A DNA stretch of 23,286 nt from Deltaproteobacteria bacterium RBG_13_61_14 (GTDB lineage Bacteria > RBG-13-61-14), in contig MGQK01000106.1 of NCBI GenBank assembly GCA_001797815.1, positions 74,242 through 97,527 on the forward strand, read 5' to 3'. Position 1 is the stretch's first letter. Every line of letters starts with the position of its first letter. Both the position numbers and the translations under genes were made by a program. A model generated the notes under the pieces. The model did no database searches. It had not been told where the DNA came from and worked only from the letters and a program-made list of their open reading frames with translations. Shown here piece after piece: positions 15,569-22,910 of the stretch.

Positions 15569-16181
15569 TGGTCGCCTCCGCGGTGATGTCAATGACCTTG
15601 AGGATCCAGTGGCCGGCATTGGGGCAGAAAATTGCGACTTTATAATCCTTGCCCAACTCGACGCCCGCAAAGAGGCCTTCGTAAGTAAAAATAGTTTTAC
15701 ATGGCAGCTTGTTCACCTCGATTAAAATCTGGTCGACCGGTTTGTCGGAGGCATCCACCAACTTGGCGATCAACTTCGCCGAAGCTTGAGCGCAGGTATC
15801 CGCGTGATTATCGGCTTTGATAACAATTCTGATGTCGACTTTGGGATTGGAGCAGTTTTTCTGTGGCTTGATAGTGAATGCATCCGAAGTCCAAAACGGA
15901 TCTTTTTCTGATTGAGGCAGGCAATCCTGACTGGCGGGTATTCCTGTTTGTTCGCAATCGGCGCGACACTTCTCAGTCGAAGTCGCTTGCGAGCAAATAT
16001 TTTTGGGTGCAGCAAGAACCACGGGTAGGCTCCTGGTTTCGGAGCATCTTTTAGCGGGCTGTGGCTGTTCTTCGCTTTTTTTAGAGCATTTTGTTAAGGC
16101 AAAAAACAGTCCGCCAATAACTACAAGCGCAACTATTATAGCCACGACCTCTTTGCTTACAGATTGACCTTTCTCTTTCAT
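15555..16181 (-). CDS. Unrecognised Cys-rich protein with N-terminal membrane anchor
   Basis: The ATG at 16181 has AAGGGAG about 9-11 nt upstream, giving 208 residues. A short basic start (MKEKGQSVSKE) and one hydrophobic helix (VVAIIVALVVIGGLFFALT) make it a type II-like anchored protein, or one with an uncleaved signal. The outer part has about a dozen Cys, several in spaced pairs (KCRADCEQTG, QDCLPQ, NCSNP, DTCAQ, LPCKT, FCPN), consistent with disulfides outside the cytoplasm. The C-terminal half looks beta-rich (FTYEGLFAGVELGKDYKVAIFC). No homolog family is recognised. Translation overlaps the following membrane-protein gene. Confidence 0.65.
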   Translation of the reverse strand: MKEKGQSVSKEVVAIIVALVVIGGLFFALTKCSKKSEEQPQPAKRCSETRSLPVVLAAPKNICSQATSTEKCRADCEQTGIPASQDCLPQSEKDPFWTSDAFTIKPQKNCSNPKVDIRIVIKADNHADTCAQASAKLIAKLVDASDKPVDQILIEVNKLPCKTIFTYEGLFAGVELGKDYKVAIFCPNAGHWILKVIDITAEATIVEQ

Positions 16182-16251
16182 TGTCGTCTGCTCCCTTCTT
16201 TGTCAAGTTTTTTGATGAGATTGTTCCGCCTCTAGTTGAAATTGACAGGCG

Positions 16252-16269
16252 GCCCGTTTGGCCCGTTTG
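16252..16269. repeat. Tandem 9-bp direct repeat
   Basis: GCCCGTTTG occurs twice head to tail, ending 6 bp before the right arm of the 22-bp inverted repeat. Confidence 0.75.
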
Positions 16270-16275
16270 GTAACT

Positions 16276-16297
16276 CATCCTACGCCACCTTCATTTC
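16276..16297. repeat. Right arm of a perfect 22-bp inverted repeat
   Basis: CATCCTACGCCACC followed by TTCATTTC is the exact reverse complement of 14736-14757. It lies in the intergenic region upstream of the Cys-rich protein gene. Confidence 0.9.
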
Positions 16298-16396
16298 AGA
16301 GTCAAGATTTTTCGTCAGCAAACTAATTCCTACTCAAGTCAAATTCCCTCGCTTAAGATGTAGGCCGCGAGACTGTGCTGTTCATTCTGCTTTCCC

Positions 16397-16621
16397 TTAA
16401 GCCGCAAAGCGAATGATCTCCACCTCGGCGCCGTTTTTGACCGCTTGTTCGGCGCGTTCCAGGAGCTTTTGGGTCATGCTCTCGGAGAAGTAAGGCTCGC
16501 CGCAATTTTCGCAAACCTCGGCGGGGACACCTTTAATCACCACCGTGCTTTCTGCTCGCTGGAGCACAAAGGTGGTTTCTTGCGGGAGGGTTTCACCTTG
16601 CTTGCAAATCACGCATTTCAT
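16397..16621 (-). CDS. YgiT-type zinc-finger protein (MqsA-like antitoxin candidate)
   Basis: A 74-residue protein with two CxxC pairs (C3/C6 in MKCVICKQ and C37/C40 in EVCENCGEPYF). This is the YgiT/MqsA N-terminal zinc-finger pattern, ending with ESMTQKLLERAEQA. Such short proteins are usually encoded next to DUF4258 or MqsR-like toxins and neutralise them. Its ATG overlaps the preceding gene's TGA by 4 nt, so the two are translated together. The MqsA helix-turn-helix half is missing, so self-repression would need another factor. Confidence 0.8.
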   Translation of the reverse strand: MKCVICKQGETLPQETTFVLQRAESTVVIKGVPAEVCENCGEPYFSESMTQKLLERAEQAVKNGAEVEIIRFAA

Positions 16622-16908
16622 CTTGCTCTCCTTTTTCGAAAGTGCTCATCCCAGAGATGAAGATCCGGCGGATACACGGTGATGACGTAGCAGGTTTGAT
16701 TTTGTTTTTCCAGGGCCGCCACGACATGAAGCGCCTGGCCTCTGACCCATCCCAGTAACAAAAAACTGGGAAAAGGAACGTCGTCCGGATATTCTTCAAT
16801 CAGCTCCCCTCGTTTCAGCACTTCCACCACGTCTTCTTTGGAGATTTTTCTCTCAAACATTCGTTTGACCGCATGCCCGGTGAAAATGATCCGTGAGCAG
16901 TCCATCAC
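16618..16908 (-). CDS. DUF4258-family protein (RelE/MqsR-like toxin candidate)
   Basis: A 96-residue protein starting at a GTG (16908) or the adjacent ATG (16905); AAAGG lies about 10 nt before the GTG. It has IIFTGHAVKRMFERKISKEDVVEVLKRGELIEEYPDD and then LHVVAALEKQNQTCYVITVYPPD. This H-A-x-x-R-M-x-x-R-x-I pattern is typical of DUF4258 proteins. They are paired with YgiT-type partners and are suspected mRNA-interfering toxins. Toxin-first order with a 4-nt overlap matches that arrangement. Activity is not demonstrated. Confidence 0.8.
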   Translation of the reverse strand: MMDCSRIIFTGHAVKRMFERKISKEDVVEVLKRGELIEEYPDDVPFPSFLLLGWVRGQALHVVAALEKQNQTCYVITVYPPDLHLWDEHFRKRRAR

Positions 16909-17052
16909 TCGGTTCTGCCTTTCAACTTACCCTGGATATGACCTTATCAGAGCTACCCTCCATTGTAAAGGGCATTTTCAATTGCCCCGTAACCGAAGCG
17001 CGGTCGCGGCTACCTTGACTTTCGGGGTGCTACCGTCGGTTTGGCTTTCGGG

Positions 17053-17075
17053 GCGCGGCTGACCTAGAGCCGCGC
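17053..17075 (-). terminator. GC-rich hairpin just after the ABC permease gene
   Basis: GCGCGGCT and AGCCGCGC form a perfect 8-bp stem with a 7-nt loop, 4 nt past the permease stop. No T-run follows on the minus strand, so it may be a 3'-end protecting hairpin rather than an intrinsic terminator. Confidence 0.5.
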
Positions 17076-17079
17076 AACC

Positions 17080-18045
17080 TCACGATTCCGGCTTTCGTTG
17101 CAATTGATAATCGAGCAGGACCACGGCGATGACCACGGCGCCGATCACCACCTCCTGCCAGAACGGGTCCACCCCGAAGAGGTTCAAACAGTTCTGGATC
17201 ATACCATAGATGAGCACGCCCAGCAAAGTGCCGAGGACCGAGCCTTGGCCGCCCATCAGGGAGGTTCCGCCGATCACCACCGCGGCGATGGCGTTGAGTT
17301 CGTAGCCCAGGCCGAGGAGCGCGTTGGCGCTTTGCAGGCGGGAGGTGAGGAGCACGCCGGCGAGCCCGGCCAGCACTCCGCTCAGGGCATACACGGTAGT
17401 TTTGACGGCGAAGACGTTGACGCCGGAGAGCCGGGCCGCTTTTTCGTTCGAGCCGACGGCATAGACCAGCCGGCCGAAGCGGGTATAGCGGAGCGCGACC
17501 CCGGCGCCGGCGAACACGAGCAGGACGATCGCGACCGGAAGAAGCCCCTGGCCGAGGAGGTGAAAGGCCTCGGGCTGCTCCGAGAAGGTCATGCCCCGGG
17601 TGATGACGCGGGTGAGGCCGCGGGCCACGGCCATCAGGCCGAGGGTGGCGACAAAGGGCGGCAGGCGGAAGCGGGCGATGAGGAGTCCGTTGGCGAGGCC
17701 GCAAAGGAGGCCGGTGAGGAGGCCGGCAAGGATTGCGATAATTATCACTAATTCGGGAATCCATCGGCCTTCCAGGAGGCGGGCCATCACCAAGCCCAAG
17801 ACCACGCTGGCGAGGGCGAGCACCGAGCCGACCGAGAGGTCAATGCCGGCGGTGAGGATGACGAAGGTGGAGCCGATGGCCAGGAGCGCGATGGCCATGT
17901 TCTGGTTGAGGATGTTCTGGAAATTATTCCAGGAGAAAAACTTGGACCCGAGCGTCAGGCTGAGGACCGCGAAGAACAGGATGAAAACGAAAAAGGCGCC
18001 GAACTCCCGCGCCCGGACCTTTCCGGCGTTAGGCCTGATGTCCAA
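17080..18045 (-). CDS. Ribose-type ABC importer permease (RbsC-like)
   Basis: Inner-membrane permease of the RbsC/BPD_transp_2 family. It has about eight or more hydrophobic segments and the family signature LTAGIDLSVGSVLALASVVLG, followed by GLANGLLIARFRLPPFVATLG, YAVGSNEKAARLSG, AIAAVVIGGTSLMGGQGS and VLIYGMIQNCLNL. The TTG at 18045 is preferred because GGGGAG precedes it by 7 nt; the frame also opens from a TTG at 18060. That gives 321 residues. It lies only about 31 bp after the hicA stop, so it may ride on the HicBA transcript. Its substrate-binding protein is probably 13759-14766, now separated from it by accessory genes. The ATP-binding subunit is not in the window. Confidence 0.88.
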   Translation of the reverse strand: MDIRPNAGKVRAREFGAFFVFILFFAVLSLTLGSKFFSWNNFQNILNQNMAIALLAIGSTFVILTAGIDLSVGSVLALASVVLGLVMARLLEGRWIPELVIIIAILAGLLTGLLCGLANGLLIARFRLPPFVATLGLMAVARGLTRVITRGMTFSEQPEAFHLLGQGLLPVAIVLLVFAGAGVALRYTRFGRLVYAVGSNEKAARLSGVNVFAVKTTVYALSGVLAGLAGVLLTSRLQSANALLGLGYELNAIAAVVIGGTSLMGGQGSVLGTLLGVLIYGMIQNCLNLFGVDPFWQEVVIGAVVIAVVLLDYQLQRKPES

Positions 18046-18076
18046 TGTCCAACTCCCCAATCTTCGCTTGCCTATT

Positions 18077-18289
18077 CTAGAGCAGCTTCTTGAACTCCTC
18101 CGGGCTCAAACCCGCGTCCCTGGCGATGGCGCCCCTGGTAAAAGCGTTGATGGGGTTATGCCGGGGAAGGGTAAGACGAATGATGCCGTCAGACATGATG
18201 ATGTGTTTACCTTGCCGGATCATCCGGAAGCCGACTTTTTCGAGAGCCTTGACCGCTTGTTCCGGGTTGACGCCGGGAATCTTGGGCAT
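18077..18289 (-). CDS. hicA: HicA-type mRNA interferase toxin
   Basis: A 70-residue protein (MPKIPGVNPEQAVKALEKVG). It has the HicA/YcfA layout: a short basic RNA-binding fold with GFRMIRQGKHIIMSDG carrying the conserved catalytic-type His, then RLTLPRHNPINAFTRGAIARDAGLSPEEF. HicA cleaves mRNA and is held inactive by HicB. The start follows the hicB stop by 2 nt, so translation is coupled. Confidence 0.9.
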   Translation of the reverse strand: MPKIPGVNPEQAVKALEKVGFRMIRQGKHIIMSDGIIRLTLPRHNPINAFTRGAIARDAGLSPEEFKKLL

Positions 18290-18291
18290 GG

Positions 18292-18489
18292 TCAGACGCG
18301 GACGAATTCCTCGGTGATTGCGAAGGTCCGGGCTTCCGCGGCTTCCGCTTCCAGCCACTCCTGGATGGCGATTTTGATGTTTTCCAGGGCTTGCTCCCGG
18401 GTTTGGCCCTGGGAATGACAGCCCCGCAAGGCCGGGCAACTAACCGCGAAACCTTCTTCGCTCTCGATTAGAATAATTCGATAATCCAT
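18292..18489 (-). CDS. hicB: HicB-type antitoxin
   Basis: A 65-residue protein starting MDYRIILIESEEGFAVSCPALRGCHSQGQTREQAL and continuing NIKIAIQEWLEAE, the standard partially degraded RNase H-like HicB fold. AGGGA lies about 7 nt before the ATG. It lacks the C-terminal DNA-binding helix-turn-helix or ribbon found in longer HicB proteins. It lies first, before hicA. Confidence 0.9.
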   Translation of the reverse strand: MDYRIILIESEEGFAVSCPALRGCHSQGQTREQALENIKIAIQEWLEAEAAEARTFAITEEFVRV

Positions 18490-18509
18490 TATCTTCCCTT
18501 GTTGACTTT

Positions 18510-18538
18510 ATGATGCTCAAATTAGAAAAACTTGTCAA
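18510..18538 (-). promoter_or_regulatory. Possible hicBA promoter
   Basis: A perfect TTGACA (18538-18533) is followed after 17 nt by CATCAT, a poor -10; slightly longer spacing gives ATCATA. The leader would be 20-30 nt. The region between here and 18659 shows only a common low-complexity string (repeated GCGTCTTTG units near 18590-18620). Confidence 0.3.
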
Positions 18539-18659
18539 GGTCAGGAGTAGTGCGTGAGATCCCCCTCTCCTTGCTTTTAGATTGATCTCTTAGCGTCTTT
18601 GCTTCTTTGCGTCTTTGCGTGAAACTCTTCTCCTCCTCTTTGGCTCCGGCTCGGCCGGG

Positions 18660-19142
18660 TTAGGGATTGGGCAGCGCCTCGATCCAGGGAAAGTTCACGT
18701 CGGGCTTGCTGTAGGTGGCGTAGTAGTCGGGCGAGTAGGCGCCGCGGCGGACCAGGACCGCGGTGGCGATGGCCTCGGGCAGAAAGCGCTTGATGTGGTG
18801 AATGGAGGCGCGCAGGGTCTCGCCGGAGATGCTGGCGTCGTCCACGATCAGCACCCGCTTGCCCTGGAGGTGGGCGGTGGGCGGGACCAGGAGCTTGGGC
18901 CTTTTGCGCACCACCTGGTCGTTGACCCGGCGGGAGAACTTGATCGGGTAGAAGTCGAGGTGGAGCAGGGAGGAGATGGTGGCGCCGGCGATCACTCCCC
19001 CTTCGGCAATGCCCACCACCAGGTCGGGCTTGAACTTTTCGGCCACGGTCTTGGCCAGCAGCCGGCAGAGATTGGAGTACTCCTCCCAGCTCATCTTCCG
19101 GCCGGCGGGGTTGGGCCGGTCCATCTCGTCGCGGCTGATCAT
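18660..19142 (-). CDS. Purine-type phosphoribosyltransferase
   Basis: A 160-residue PRT-fold enzyme that uses PRPP, probably with a 6-oxopurine or related base. The PRPP loop is VLIVDDASISGETL (97-110), and the N-terminal VVGIAEGGVIAGATI matches the PPi-loop region. The layout resembles short GPT/HPRT-like enzymes of about 150-180 residues, including the tail SKPDVNFPWIEALPN that resembles xanthine-guanine PRT ends. Base specificity is not evident. The ATG at 19142 overlaps the upstream gene's stop by 4 nt. The gene is last in the operon led by the cytochrome. Confidence 0.8.
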   Translation of the reverse strand: MISRDEMDRPNPAGRKMSWEEYSNLCRLLAKTVAEKFKPDLVVGIAEGGVIAGATISSLLHLDFYPIKFSRRVNDQVVRKRPKLLVPPTAHLQGKRVLIVDDASISGETLRASIHHIKRFLPEAIATAVLVRRGAYSPDYYATYSKPDVNFPWIEALPNP

Positions 19143-19363
19143 GGCCGGAACCCCAGTTCAGCCGGGCCCGCCTCGGTTTCCGGCGGGCCGATCATCAGGA
19201 TTTTATCCAGGGGCAGGGCGATTTCCTGGCCGGAGCCGTTCTTCAAGATCACCACTTCTCCCTGCACTTCCTGGACCGTGGCTTCGAAGTAAATTTCCTT
19301 GGGCATGCCCGCGCGGGTGATGCCGAGTTTTTGTCCCTTGCGGCTTTCCAAGTAGGCTTTCAT
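19139..19363 (-). CDS. Small beta-rich protein of unknown function
   Basis: A 74-residue protein with alternating charged/hydrophobic strands (EIYFEATVQEVQGEVVILKNGSGQEIALPLDKILMIG) suggestive of a small SH3- or Sm-like barrel. No family is named. Both ends overlap neighbouring genes by 4 nt (ATGA), so it is translated together with the cytochrome and phosphoribosyltransferase. Confidence 0.7.
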   Translation of the reverse strand: MKAYLESRKGQKLGITRAGMPKEIYFEATVQEVQGEVVILKNGSGQEIALPLDKILMIGPPETEAGPAELGFRP

Positions 19364-20124
19364 GGTTGATCCTCCCGGGAATCCGAGGTCAAGAGGGAGC
19401 GCAGGTAATCGGCCACCGCCTCAAGGTCAGGCTCGGAGAGAGAAAGCGGGGCCATGGCCGGATACTCCTCATCCACCCGCGCCGGGTTTTTCAGGTAATC
19501 GGCCAAGGCTTGCGGACGACCCCGGTATTTTTCCAGGACCGGCCGCAGGGGCGGGCCGATCTTGGCCGTATCCAGCGCGTGGCAGGACGTGCACCAGGCG
19601 GCAAAGACCGCTTCCCCTTCCGAGGCCGGCGCGGCCGGCGGGGGCGGAAGCGGCTCCGGCCGGGTGGAAGGCGGGGCCAGAGTATCCGCGGCGCGGACCG
19701 GCAGCTTGAGCACATAATTGGCGACGGCTGGCAGGTCGCCTTCCGGCAAATTCACCGCGGGCATGGTCGGGAGTTTCGGGTCCACTTTCTCCGGGTTTTT
19801 CAAATAAGCGGCTAAGGCCTCGGGCTGGCCGGCATATTTCTTGGCGATGTAGAGCATGGCCGGTCCCACGTCCAGGTGATCGAGCGAATGGCAGTTGGCG
19901 CAGTGCTCCTGATAGAGCTGCTTGCCGTCCGCCGGAGAAGCCGGGTCCGCGGCCGGCGGGCGCGCGGCCCCGGTCTTTGCGGGTTGCTCGACCTTTGCCT
20001 CCGGGGTGGGCGGAACTTCACCGCCTTGGCCCTGGCAACGGACCAAACCGGCCAGGAGGCAAAAGGCGAGGAGACCTCCCCAGGGAGAGGCAAAGCGAGC
20101 GGGATCTGGACCGAGCCGGTTCAT
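19360..20124 (-). CDS. Di-haem cytochrome c with two tandem domains
   Basis: A 254-residue exported protein; AAGG lies about 6-7 nt before the ATG at 20124. An upstream TTG at 20178 lies in the -35 region and is unlikely. A hydrophobic leader (WGGLLAFCLLAGLVRC) may be a lipoprotein signal with C30. A Pro/Ala linker follows, then two homologous class I cytochrome c domains. The first has CANCH (75-79) and a candidate distal Met at 121. The second has CTSCH (178-182) and Met at 224. Both share a GP...Y.G.P.AL..YLKNP layout, so they arose by internal duplication. Likely role: periplasmic electron carrier. It heads a three-gene overlapping operon and is transcribed divergently from the penicillin-acylase gene. 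Confidence 0.88.
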   Translation of the reverse strand: MNRLGPDPARFASPWGGLLAFCLLAGLVRCQGQGGEVPPTPEAKVEQPAKTGAARPPAADPASPADGKQLYQEHCANCHSLDHLDVGPAMLYIAKKYAGQPEALAAYLKNPEKVDPKLPTMPAVNLPEGDLPAVANYVLKLPVRAADTLAPPSTRPEPLPPPPAAPASEGEAVFAAWCTSCHALDTAKIGPPLRPVLEKYRGRPQALADYLKNPARVDEEYPAMAPLSLSEPDLEAVADYLRSLLTSDSREDQP

Positions 20125-20149
20125 CTTCGACCTTTCTTTTCTACCAAGA

Positions 20150-20178
20150 TACATAGCACGAGAATCGGGCCAGGACAA
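20150..20178 (-). promoter_or_regulatory. Promoter of the cytochrome operon
   Basis: On the minus strand: TTGTCC (20178-20173), 17-nt spacer, TATGTA (20155-20150). Transcription would begin about 20 nt before the ATG at 20124. Confidence 0.55.
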
Positions 20179-20273
20179 CCCCCGGGTGTTTGGAGACCAC
20201 GGATGACATTTGCATTCATTCTTGCCTTATGGTTGAATGAGCCAAATCTTGGACTGGAGGGAAAACCGAGGTC

Positions 20274-22910
20274 ATGCACGAAAATCGCCGCTGGTATGGA
20301 AGAGGGTGCCTGCTCGGCGCGCTCCTTTTAGCCGCAGGCTGTCTGGGTCCTTTTAAGGACTATCAAAAAAACCCGGTGCTGGGCGTGCGCGAGGGCAAGG
20401 TCCAGGTGCCGGGGCTCTTTGGGGAGGTCAAGGTCTATTATGACCGCCACGGCATTCCCCACATCTTCACCGAGGACGAGCACGACCTCTATTTCGCGGT
20501 GGGCTGGGTCCAGGCCCAGGACCGGCTGTTTGAGATGGTCTTGCTCCGGGCCATGAGCGAGGGCCGGCTCTGCGAGCTTTTCGGCGAGCTGTCCCTGGGC
20601 GAGATGGCCGGGATGAAAATTTCCACCTTTGTCCAGGATAAGCAGCGGCGGATCATGGGCATGAAGTTCCTGGGCGAGGTGGGCGAGGCCCTGCTCAAGG
20701 AAGAGGACCCGGAGTTTTTCAGCTTGCTCCAGGCCTACGCCGACGGGGTGAATGCTTACATCCAAAGCCACCAGGACGCGCTGCCGCTCGAGTTTCAGTT
20801 GTTGCGGGTCAAGCCCGAGCCGTTCCGGGTGGCGGACATGCAAAGCCTGGGCGTGTATATCGGGTCCATGCTTTGCGGCAACTCCGACGTGGAATTGATC
20901 CGCTACGCGCTCTTCAAAAAATACGGGGAAGAGCTGGGCAAGAAGCTGGTGCCCTTGCATACCCAACTGGGGCCGACCATCGTCCCGCCGGAGTTACTCC
21001 ACAACCGCCTGGAAAAGCCCCGCGCCGATTGGTGGGACGGCACGCCCAGCATCAAAGAGCTCGAAGTTTCAACTGCGGCCGCGCTCAAACTTTTCCGCAC
21101 CCAGCAGGCCATCCGCGAGGCCGCGGGCTTCCCCGACGCGCTCGCCAGCAATAACTGGATCGTCTCGGGCCGGATGACCCAGAACGGTCAGGCCCTGCTG
21201 GCCAATGACCCGCACCTCACCCACATCGAGCCGTCGCTCTTCTACCTGATGCACGTCAAGGGCGCCGGCTATGATTCCTTCGGCGCCGGCTTCCCCGGCC
21301 AGCCCTACACCGTGCTCGGCCACACCCGCAAGCTCGCCTGGGGGGCGACCACCAGCATCGCCGACGTGCAGGACCTTTTCGTGGAAAAGGTGAACCCGAA
21401 GAACCCGGACGAATACTTGTATCAGGGCGAGTGGCGGAAGTTCACGGTGCGGGAGGAGACGATCAAGGTGCGGAGCCTTTTGCGGCGGGGCCACGTGGAG
21501 GATCGGAAGATCAAGATCCGGCAAAGCATCCACGGGCCGATCATCAACGACATGATCGCCCATCTGCCCCAGGACACGCCGCCCCTGGCGCTGCGCTGGA
21601 CGGGCTGGGACTTTGACCGCGACCTCAACCTGTTCGACGCCCTGGTCACCTCGGCCACGGTGGAAGAGTTCATGGTTAAAGCGCGCCGGATGGACCGGAG
21701 CGGGCGGAAGATCCGGAGCATCGCCCACATGTATCGGATCCTGGAGAAAGGGAGCAGCATCCAGGATTTTATCCAGGCCATGGACATGATCATCGTCCCC
21801 AACCAAAGCTGGGTGGCGGCCGATGCCGACGGCCACATCGCCTATCTGCCCGGCGGACTGGTGCCCATCCGCCGGAAAGGCATCGGCGCGCTGCCGGTGC
21901 CGGGCTGGACCGGGGACTACGACTGGACCGGCTTCATCCCCCTGATGGAGTTGCCGCATGCGATTGACCCGGAGCGCGGCTGGATGGCGACCGCCAACAA
22001 CGAGGTGGTGGACTTCGAGTGGTATCCCTACGTGTTCGAGACCAATTACGGCGACGGCTGGCGCGCGGCCCGGATCGAGGAGCTGCTCCAGAAATACCGG
22101 CCGCTGACCCTGGAGAAGATGCGAATGATCCAGAACGACATCTACTCCAAGGAGGGCGAGTTCTGGGCGCCCCGGATCGTCTCGGCGGTGGAGCGGAAAG
22201 GGGGGGACGACCGGAGGCTGAAAGCCGCGGCGAAGATCCTGAAGCAGTGGGATTTTCAGACCGATATCGCCAGCGTGGGCGCTACCATCTTTTACCAGAC
22301 CATGCGCCACGCGCCCAAGATCGCATTCAACGACGAGATGGACAAGGAGACCTACGAGGCGTGGTTTAAGGGCGAGGCGGTGGGCTTGGCTTTCCAGTAT
22401 TACGGCCAGACCGATCCGGACTCGGAATTTTTCGACAACCAGAAGACCAGGAACCGGAGGGAAGACCTGGACGACGTGCTGGTGGAGTCGCTGCGGGAGG
22501 CCATCAAGGATTTATCCAAGATCCTGGGCCGGGACATGAGCGGCTGGCACTGGGGCAAGGTCCACACCATCCAGTGGGCCCACCCCCTGGCCTTCGGCCC
22601 GCTCCAGGACCTTTCCTACGGGCCGTTCCCCCATCCGGGCGCGAGCGGCACGGTGCGCAACGCCGGCGGAACCGGCTCGGGCAAGCATCTCTTCTCTACT
22701 CATGGCGGGCCGGTGCTCCGCCATCTCATGGACCTGAATGACCCGGACCACGCCCTGATGGTCATTGACGGCAGCGAGAGCGGCCGCTACCTCGACCCCC
22801 ATTACACCGACCTGCACAAATACTGGTTCCGGGGCGACTACGTGGAAACCACCATGGACCCGGCCCAAGTGGTGAAGGAATGCCGGGAGGTTTTGGTGCT
22901 GACACCTTGA
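20274..22910 (+). CDS. Penicillin acylase family (Ntn-hydrolase) lipoprotein
   Basis: An 878-residue exported Ntn-hydrolase. Enzymes of this family hydrolyse amide bonds (penicillins, N-acyl homoserine lactones, N-acyl amino acids). The start has a short basic head, then GCLLGALLLAAGC with lipobox Cys C23, so it is likely anchored in the membrane facing the periplasm or outer surface. The alpha-chain begins VYYDRHGIPHIFTEDEHDLYFAVGWVQAQDRLF, a family signature. The nucleophile is S292 in ASNNWIVSG; autocleavage before this Ser would give the beta chain. The usual preceding Gly is Ala here. Further family blocks are LLANDPHL, WGATT and NQSWVAADADGHIAYLPGG. It is transcribed divergently from the cytochrome operon. 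Its stop overlaps the next gene's start. The substrate is unknown. Confidence 0.9.
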   Translation: MHENRRWYGRGCLLGALLLAAGCLGPFKDYQKNPVLGVREGKVQVPGLFGEVKVYYDRHGIPHIFTEDEHDLYFAVGWVQAQDRLFEMVLLRAMSEGRLCELFGELSLGEMAGMKISTFVQDKQRRIMGMKFLGEVGEALLKEEDPEFFSLLQAYADGVNAYIQSHQDALPLEFQLLRVKPEPFRVADMQSLGVYIGSMLCGNSDVELIRYALFKKYGEELGKKLVPLHTQLGPTIVPPELLHNRLEKPRADWWDGTPSIKELEVSTAAALKLFRTQQAIREAAGFPDALASNNWIVSGRMTQNGQALLANDPHLTHIEPSLFYLMHVKGAGYDSFGAGFPGQPYTVLGHTRKLAWGATTSIADVQDLFVEKVNPKNPDEYLYQGEWRKFTVREETIKVRSLLRRGHVEDRKIKIRQSIHGPIINDMIAHLPQDTPPLALRWTGWDFDRDLNLFDALVTSATVEEFMVKARRMDRSGRKIRSIAHMYRILEKGSSIQDFIQAMDMIIVPNQSWVAADADGHIAYLPGGLVPIRRKGIGALPVPGWTGDYDWTGFIPLMELPHAIDPERGWMATANNEVVDFEWYPYVFETNYGDGWRAARIEELLQKYRPLTLEKMRMIQNDIYSKEGEFWAPRIVSAVERKGGDDRRLKAAAKILKQWDFQTDIASVGATIFYQTMRHAPKIAFNDEMDKETYEAWFKGEAVGLAFQYYGQTDPDSEFFDNQKTRNRREDLDDVLVESLREAIKDLSKILGRDMSGWHWGKVHTIQWAHPLAFGPLQDLSYGPFPHPGASGTVRNAGGTGSGKHLFSTHGGPVLRHLMDLNDPDHALMVIDGSESGRYLDPHYTDLHKYWFRGDYVETTMDPAQVVKECREVLVLTP

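Noticed and set aside
14736-16297. Classical insertion sequence bounded by the inverted repeat
   Set aside because: No transposase is encoded and the flanks show no target-site duplication.
18585-18625. CRISPR or regulatory repeat at the GCGTCTTTG units
   Set aside because: Only a few imperfect short copies without spacers; a common low-complexity string.
21069-22310. 413-codon minus-strand frame opposite the penicillin acylase gene
   Set aside because: His/Asp/Val/Leu-rich shadow with no motifs; the plus frame has the full family signature.
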